Assembly: GCA_002813895.1 (NCBI GenBank)
Contig: CP024912.1
Span: 1,178,001 to 1,242,000, forward strand
Origin: Cyanobacterium sp. HL-69
GTDB taxonomy: Bacteria > Cyanobacteriota > Cyanobacteriia > Cyanobacteriales > Cyanobacteriaceae
DNA: 64,000 nt
Direction of reading: 5' to 3'
Shown: piece by piece, positions 59,964-64,000 of the stretch
How the letters are laid out: each line of letters opens with the position of its first letter
How positions within the stretch are numbered: the stretch's first letter is position 1
The notes under the pieces: model-generated
The model's database searches: none
Told to the model about the DNA's origin: nothing
Seen by the model: the letters and a program-made list of their open reading frames with translations, nothing else
Translations under genes and position numbers: made by a program

Positions 59964-61241
59964 CTATTCCCCATTATCCATTCCTCTCTTATTCAGAAAT
60001 TCTGTCACATAATCAAATTGATTATATTCTGCTAAACTAGCGGCAGTATAACCGTTATGGTTGCGATGATTGGTATTAATTCCCTCTACCTCTAATAACA
60101 GTTTAACCCCTTCTAAATGTCCTCGGTGCGCTGACCACATCAAAGCCGTGCCTCCCCCTTTATCCTCAAGGTTTACATCAGCACCAAAGTGCAATAAACA
60201 GCGAATCATATCGAGATTATTTTGGTCACATACTTTCATTAAAACGGTTTTTCCATCGGCTAAACGCACATCAGGATTTGCCCCTGCTTGGAGTAAATAA
60301 TAGGCTATTTCTTGCCAATTGTTGATGATGGCGAGGGTTAGGGGATAATCATGGCCATTGACATAGTTGGGATTTGCTCCATTTTTAAGTAATTCGGCAA
60401 CAATTTCACTATGCCCCTGTAAACAGGCGATGAGTAAAGGACTATCTTTTTCAGCGTTGATGGCGTTAACGTCTGCCCCTTTTTTGATGAGGGCTTCGAC
60501 AATTTGAAAGTGTCCTTCTAAACAGGCTAAATGGAGCGCTGTTTCTTGATAACTGTCTTTTAGGTTTACTTGGGCTTCAGCATTGAGTAATACTCTAACA
60601 ATTTCTATGTTTCCTTGGGCGCAGGCATTCATGAGGGGGGTAAAGCCGTCTTTATTTCCTCTGTTTACATCCACGGACTGTTTTAAGAGGGTTTTAACTA
60701 CGTCTAGTTTATGGTAGTCGATGGCGAGATTTAATGCTCCTTCGTCTTGGTATAAGTCGGCGCCATGGCTGACTAATAGCTCGATGATGGGGCTATGATT
60801 TTTTTTGATGGCTACTTGTAAGGGGGTTTCTCCATCTATGTCTTGGGAGTTTACCCTTGCTCCATTTTTTAATAATAGTTCGGCTATATCTCTATGGCCT
60901 AAGTAACAGGCTATCATTAATGGTGGGGTGCGATCGTCGTTACTTAGGTTTACATCAGCACCCGATGTGATTAATAATTCACAAATAGGTAAATAGTTTT
61001 TGGCACAGGCAAACATCAGTGCTGTCATTTTATGGGGATGGTTTTGATAATTGACATTAGCCCCTTTATCAATCAGTAAATGTGCGATCGCACCATTGCC
61101 CCCTTGTACCGCATAAATCAAAGGAGTATTATGATTGACATCAATATTGTTAACAATATTATTATCCTGAGCTAGAATTATTTCAACCATAGGCAAATTT
61201 TGCTGTCTTACCGCTTGATGGATGTTAGAAAGATTGTTCAT
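59964..61241 (-). CDS. Ankyrin-repeat protein
   Basis: A 425-residue protein made almost wholly of about 12 ankyrin repeats, each near 33 residues, with TPLxxAxxxGxxxIxxLLLxxGAxVN signatures such as GFTPLMNACAQGNIEIVRVLLNAEAQVNLKD. No signal peptide or catalytic domain. A protein-binding scaffold; partners unknown. The repeats show full-length consensus conservation with no obvious break. Confidence 0.93.
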   Translation of the reverse strand: MNNLSNIHQAVRQQNLPMVEIILAQDNNIVNNIDVNHNTPLIYAVQGGNGAIAHLLIDKGANVNYQNHPHKMTALMFACAKNYLPICELLITSGADVNLSNDDRTPPLMIACYLGHRDIAELLLKNGARVNSQDIDGETPLQVAIKKNHSPIIELLVSHGADLYQDEGALNLAIDYHKLDVVKTLLKQSVDVNRGNKDGFTPLMNACAQGNIEIVRVLLNAEAQVNLKDSYQETALHLACLEGHFQIVEALIKKGADVNAINAEKDSPLLIACLQGHSEIVAELLKNGANPNYVNGHDYPLTLAIINNWQEIAYYLLQAGANPDVRLADGKTVLMKVCDQNNLDMIRCLLHFGADVNLEDKGGGTALMWSAHRGHLEGVKLLLEVEGINTNHRNHNGYTAASLAEYNQFDYVTEFLNKRGMDNGE

Positions 61242-61509
61242 AAATGGTCAAATCACACATTATGGAGGATAATAATTCAGACAGTCTTGGGAAGAAACTT
61301 TAATTCATCAATACCATAATCACTATTATGGAGCTTTTTTCTTTATCATTCTAGGAGTAAGGCTCAACAATCACCAATTTTTGATGCTCAATTTTATTGT
61401 TTTTTTGATAAGCAATATTAGCAATTGAGTACAAATTTTAGTATCATGGTATAGGTCAATTAAATCTTAACCCATCAACTAGGATTAACAGTACACTAAA
61501 ATTATTACT

Positions 61510-61758
61510 ATGATTAAAATACGCTTAAAAAGATTAGGTAAAAAAAGAGAAGTTAGTTATCGTATCGTTGCTATCAATAGCCGCAGTCGCCGTGACGGTA
61601 GAGCATTAGAAGAATTAGGATTCTACAACCCTCGTACCGATGAAACCAGATTAGATGTCCCTGCTATTGTTACCCGTTTAAAAGATGGCGCCCAACCCAC
61701 CGAAACCGTGCGTCGTATTTTAGACAAAGCAAAAGTTTTTGAACAGGTAAATGCTTAA
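61510..61758 (+). CDS. rpsP: 30S ribosomal protein S16
   Basis: An 82-residue ribosomal protein beginning [43 protein letters not shown], the full family signature. It overlaps the next gene by 8 bp, typical of the rpsP-KH-domain pairing. Confidence 0.98.
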   Translation: MIKIRLKRLGKKREVSYRIVAINSRSRRDGRALEELGFYNPRTDETRLDVPAIVTRLKDGAQPTETVRRILDKAKVFEQVNA

Positions 61759-62179
61759 TAAACAACCTTATCTTGATTTAGATAATGCTACTAGCCCTGA
61801 TTATGATGGGCTAATTCGTTTTCTCGTTGAGCCATTATTAGAATCTCCCGAATTACTCAGTTTTAACTGTGAATACATCCCTAGTACCAAACGAATTTGG
61901 ATTCGTCTAGCCTTAGAAGAAAAGGAAAAAGGTAGGGTTTATGGTAAAGGGGGACGTAACATTCAGGCTATTCGTACTGTGTTACAAACCGCAGCCCAGA
62001 TGGTTGGGGATACCCTGTATCTTGAAGTCCACGAAGATCAAGAACGTGGTAGATTTAGATCCAATCCCCGCCGCAAGTCTAATAATAACACTAATTTTAC
62101 TCCTAAGTCTCATTCTAATGGTACTCCTCGCCCTCCCATTAAGAGACGTGGGCAAGTTAGTAAGCCTATTATCGAGTAG
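61751..62179 (+). CDS. khpA: KH-domain RNA-binding protein KhpA-type
   Basis: A 142-residue protein. The KH domain is at ~15-95 with the GxxG loop in [19 protein letters not shown]. The C-terminal ~45 residues are basic, Asn- and Ser-rich and probably disordered. KhpA proteins bind many RNAs and help with cell division and translation control in other bacteria. The start overlaps rpsP by 8 bp, so translational coupling is likely. Confidence 0.92.
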   Translation: MLNKQPYLDLDNATSPDYDGLIRFLVEPLLESPELLSFNCEYIPSTKRIWIRLALEEKEKGRVYGKGGRNIQAIRTVLQTAAQMVGDTLYLEVHEDQERGRFRSNPRRKSNNNTNFTPKSHSNGTPRPPIKRRGQVSKPIIE

Positions 62180-62197
62180 TTTTTCGGCTTTTCTTTG

Positions 62198-62226
62198 CCC
62201 AACAGCATTTACTGTTGGGTTTTTTG
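62198..62226 (+). terminator. Intrinsic terminator after khpA
   Basis: CCCAACAG (62198-62205), loop CATTTA, CTGTTGGG (62212-62219), then TTTTTTG. Confidence 0.88.
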
Positions 62227-62329
62227 TTGTCACCGACTTTAGGTTATACCATTATTGCTAAAATCAAACTCTCTCCCGTCCAAATCTTTGCCATGGGGGT
62301 GTGTACCAGTACCAAAAATTTAAACATCA

Positions 62330-62414
62330 GGCATTGCTTAATCATGGTATGAAACATAATTGAATGATGCTAGAAATTAAAACATTAAAATATTATCACT
62401 ATTCCCTGTTCTCG
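62330..62414 (+). repeat. Interspersed intergenic repeat R1, copy B
   Basis: GGCATTGCTTAATCATGGTA, then ACATAATTGAATGATGC and AAAATATTATCACTATTCCC. Closest to copy A at 7104-7206. It fills part of the 420-bp gap 62180-62599, which also has the khpA terminator and no gene. Confidence 0.68.
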
Positions 62415-62599
62415 GCTTAAATGAGAAATCATATCTAAAATCAGCAATGTCAAATGTCATTTATTAATTTTTGATAACATTTCATTCTAATTTACTTTAT
62501 ATTTTGTATTCTGATATACAGAAGTTTATTTAATTTTGCATGGTGAGTGTAGACTACAAACTTCGTAATCACAAGACTTTATATTTATGGAGTGCAGAG

Positions 62600-62833
62600 A
62601 TGTTAGTTAAATTAGCTACCACAACGGACAAGGTAAAATCGGATACTCCTTGTTGGAGTCCAGTATGTCATATCACCTATAATCGTGATTCATGGGTAAA
62701 ACTGAATGAAGCCCCCAGTGATTATAGTCAAGAGGAAGCGTTGTTATTATGTGAAGAAAAAGCTGGTATTTGGGTAAGTTGGGTTCCGGGTTATGGTGAA
62801 GTTGTTTTGGATAAAAGTGAGTTTTACTGTTAA
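62600..62833 (+). CDS. Small conserved-looking protein of unknown function
   Basis: A 77-residue soluble protein MLVKLATTTDKVKSDTPCW... rich in Trp, Glu and Ser, ending SEFYC. I start at ATG 62600 because GGAG (62589-62592) is well placed. An upstream in-frame ATG at 62540 would add 20 residues. No family is recognised and there is no operon partner, since both neighbours are terminated or on the other strand. Confidence 0.6.
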   Translation: MLVKLATTTDKVKSDTPCWSPVCHITYNRDSWVKLNEAPSDYSQEEALLLCEEKAGIWVSWVPGYGEVVLDKSEFYC

Positions 62834-63121
62834 ACCTTATTTCAGTATTTATGAATAAAAAAATATTGCTGTGAGGATATTTGTTACCTTGCAGTTTTTT
62901 TGTTAAAGTGCGATCGCACCTTATCTTTACCTAAACAAAAAATTATCACTAAATTTAGCAACGACAAATAAATAAGAGAGTAATAAACCTACATTCGGAA
63001 TAAGCTGAAAGTATTATTTTCTCCTAGTCTGTAAACCTGGTAATTTCGTAGAAAGAAGGATAAAATAGCCTTAATACGAATAGAGTTTAAATTGTAATTA
63101 AGTTTTGGTTAGACAAATCTA

Positions 63122-64000
63122 TTAATTTTTACTTTGGTTATCCCATGCTTGTAAATAATATTGATACCGCTGTTTAAATTGATTAAAAGTCAAATCTTTG
63201 CTCCAAAATTCTACTAAACCATGTCCTAATGCCCAGGCTTCTTGATCAGGGGTGCCGTTATTTTCCACTAAAATTGTCCAAAGAGAGAGTAAATCAAAGG
63301 ATATTTTTTCATTATCATCACTGAGTAGATTGAATAAGTCATAGGCCAGTTGTAGTTTACCTATCACCACGGGTAATTGCTCTACGGGGATTCTTTCGGC
63401 TAGGATGTAGGCGAGTTGAGGGGAGCCTGTGGTGAGGGTAGAGACAAACTGTAATACTGGGCTTTTGAGCAGGGCAGTTAAACCTTGGCTAGTAGCCATT
63501 TGGAGGGTATATTTATCGATAATTTTGGCTGCGGCTAGGCTTCTGGCTTCTAGGTTACGGAAAAAACGAGCTAATCTGATTTGTTTGGCAGGGGCGATCG
63601 CCTTTAGAATATGAATAGCTAAAATATCATCATGCCAGGGCGCTCGGGAAATTTCCCCATAATTAGCGGTAACGATGGGTAAAACCTCCTCACAAAATGA
63701 GCCTAAATTTTCCTGACGATAACTCACCGCCGCCCGAATAGAAATCTCCTTTGGTTTATTGCCCCCTTGCCAATCATAGGGAGGTTGCCATTCCCGCACT
63801 GGACGCAGTCGATCAACTTGGGTTATCACGGTAAAAATAGGAATATCCTGCCCATCTTCTTGTAATTTAAGCAAAAAATCTTGATCCATTTGCAAAGCAG
63901 GATCAAGGGCTGGATTTAAAAGCAAAACAATATCTGCACGGCGAGAATAATCCAACACTTTTTCGAGGTATTCAGGACGATTTATTTGCTCATAGCCTGG
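63122..64000 (-). CDS. Dynamin/Era-like GTPase family protein (partial, N-terminus beyond window end)
   Basis: The visible part begins PGYEQINRPEYLEKVLDYSRRADIVLLLNPA, so the G3-like DxPGYE is just at the window edge. The G4-like motif TQVDRL follows near 40 residues later. A C-terminal helical region of ~170 residues continues to NQSKN. It is a P-loop GTPase related to Era/EngA-type proteins in cyanobacteria. The start and Walker A lie outside the window. The reading frame is open to base 64000. Confidence 0.78.
   Translation of the reverse strand, partial: PGYEQINRPEYLEKVLDYSRRADIVLLLNPALDPALQMDQDFLLKLQEDGQDIPIFTVITQVDRLRPVREWQPPYDWQGGNKPKEISIRAAVSYRQENLGSFCEEVLPIVTANYGEISRAPWHDDILAIHILKAIAPAKQIRLARFFRNLEARSLAAAKIIDKYTLQMATSQGLTALLKSPVLQFVSTLTTGSPQLAYILAERIPVEQLPVVIGKLQLAYDLFNLLSDDNEKISFDLLSLWTILVENNGTPDQEAWALGHGLVEFWSKDLTFNQFKQRYQYYLQAWDNQSKN

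Overview
The window is a piece of a cyanobacterial chromosome. It carries psbO, a plant-type [2Fe-2S] ferredoxin, ndhD, the bicarbonate transporters BicA and SbtA with SbtB, an acyl-lipid desaturase, a PAP/fibrillin protein and cyanobacterial-type thiC. The DNA is AT-rich and dotted with the HIP1 octamer GCGATCGC (about three dozen by eye). The protein set suggests a unicellular, low-GC cyanobacterium of the Cyanobacterium/Geminocystis/Synechocystis kind; that placement is inference.

Layout. 1-3400: 5' part of cysK (cut by the window edge), then a nest of dead insertion sequences: an IS982-type fragment interrupted by two tandem, internally deleted IS701-type copies. Both IS701 copies carry the same 51-bp hairpin insert at the same codon. 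3425-7011: PRC-barrel protein, half-size GDT1-type transporter, and a UDP-sugar pair (UDP-xylose synthase type SDR, then UDP-glucose dehydrogenase). 7104-13791: psbO, then a carbon-uptake island (bicA and sbtA on minus, sbtB divergent on plus), then a histidine kinase. 13899-18132: SWIM protein, Ski2-like helicase, ferredoxin. 18463-25652: RND efflux pump operon with divergent PadR regulator and a clear operator, then CIRCE-controlled groEL. 25806-31451: catalytically degenerate serine recombinase, ParA, amino-acid-type binding lipoprotein, and an orphan DNA-phosphorothioation-associated methyltransferase. 31542-41499: cdsA, msrB, tRNA-Arg(TCT), histidine kinase plus ABC-2 permease, GH13 enzyme, CNNM-type protein with ilvN, Ser/Thr kinase, fibrillin, mreD. 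41557-55312: tRNA relic, methyltransferase, pentapeptide protein, truB, TerC, AI-2E transporter, glcE, desC, recJ, ndhD, and thiC behind a TPP riboswitch. 55419-64000: an IS630 element splitting a small gene, a PlsY/PEP-synthase-like fusion, an ankyrin protein, rpsP-khpA, a small conserved-looking protein, and a GTPase cut by the window end.

Most genes are single housekeeping or photosynthetic genes with short operons. Clear functional groupings are the UDP-sugar pair, the inorganic-carbon island, the RND pump with its regulator, rpsP-khpA, and ilvN with the CNNM gene. Intergenic DNA carries at least three small repeat families: 20-bp palindromes centred on TTTAAA/TTAA, and two longer repeats ending in G-rich heptamer tails. 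The best candidates for something undescribed are the hairpin insert in the two transposases, the PlsY/PEP-synthase-like fusion, the lone Dnd-type methyltransferase and the degenerate recombinase next to ParA.
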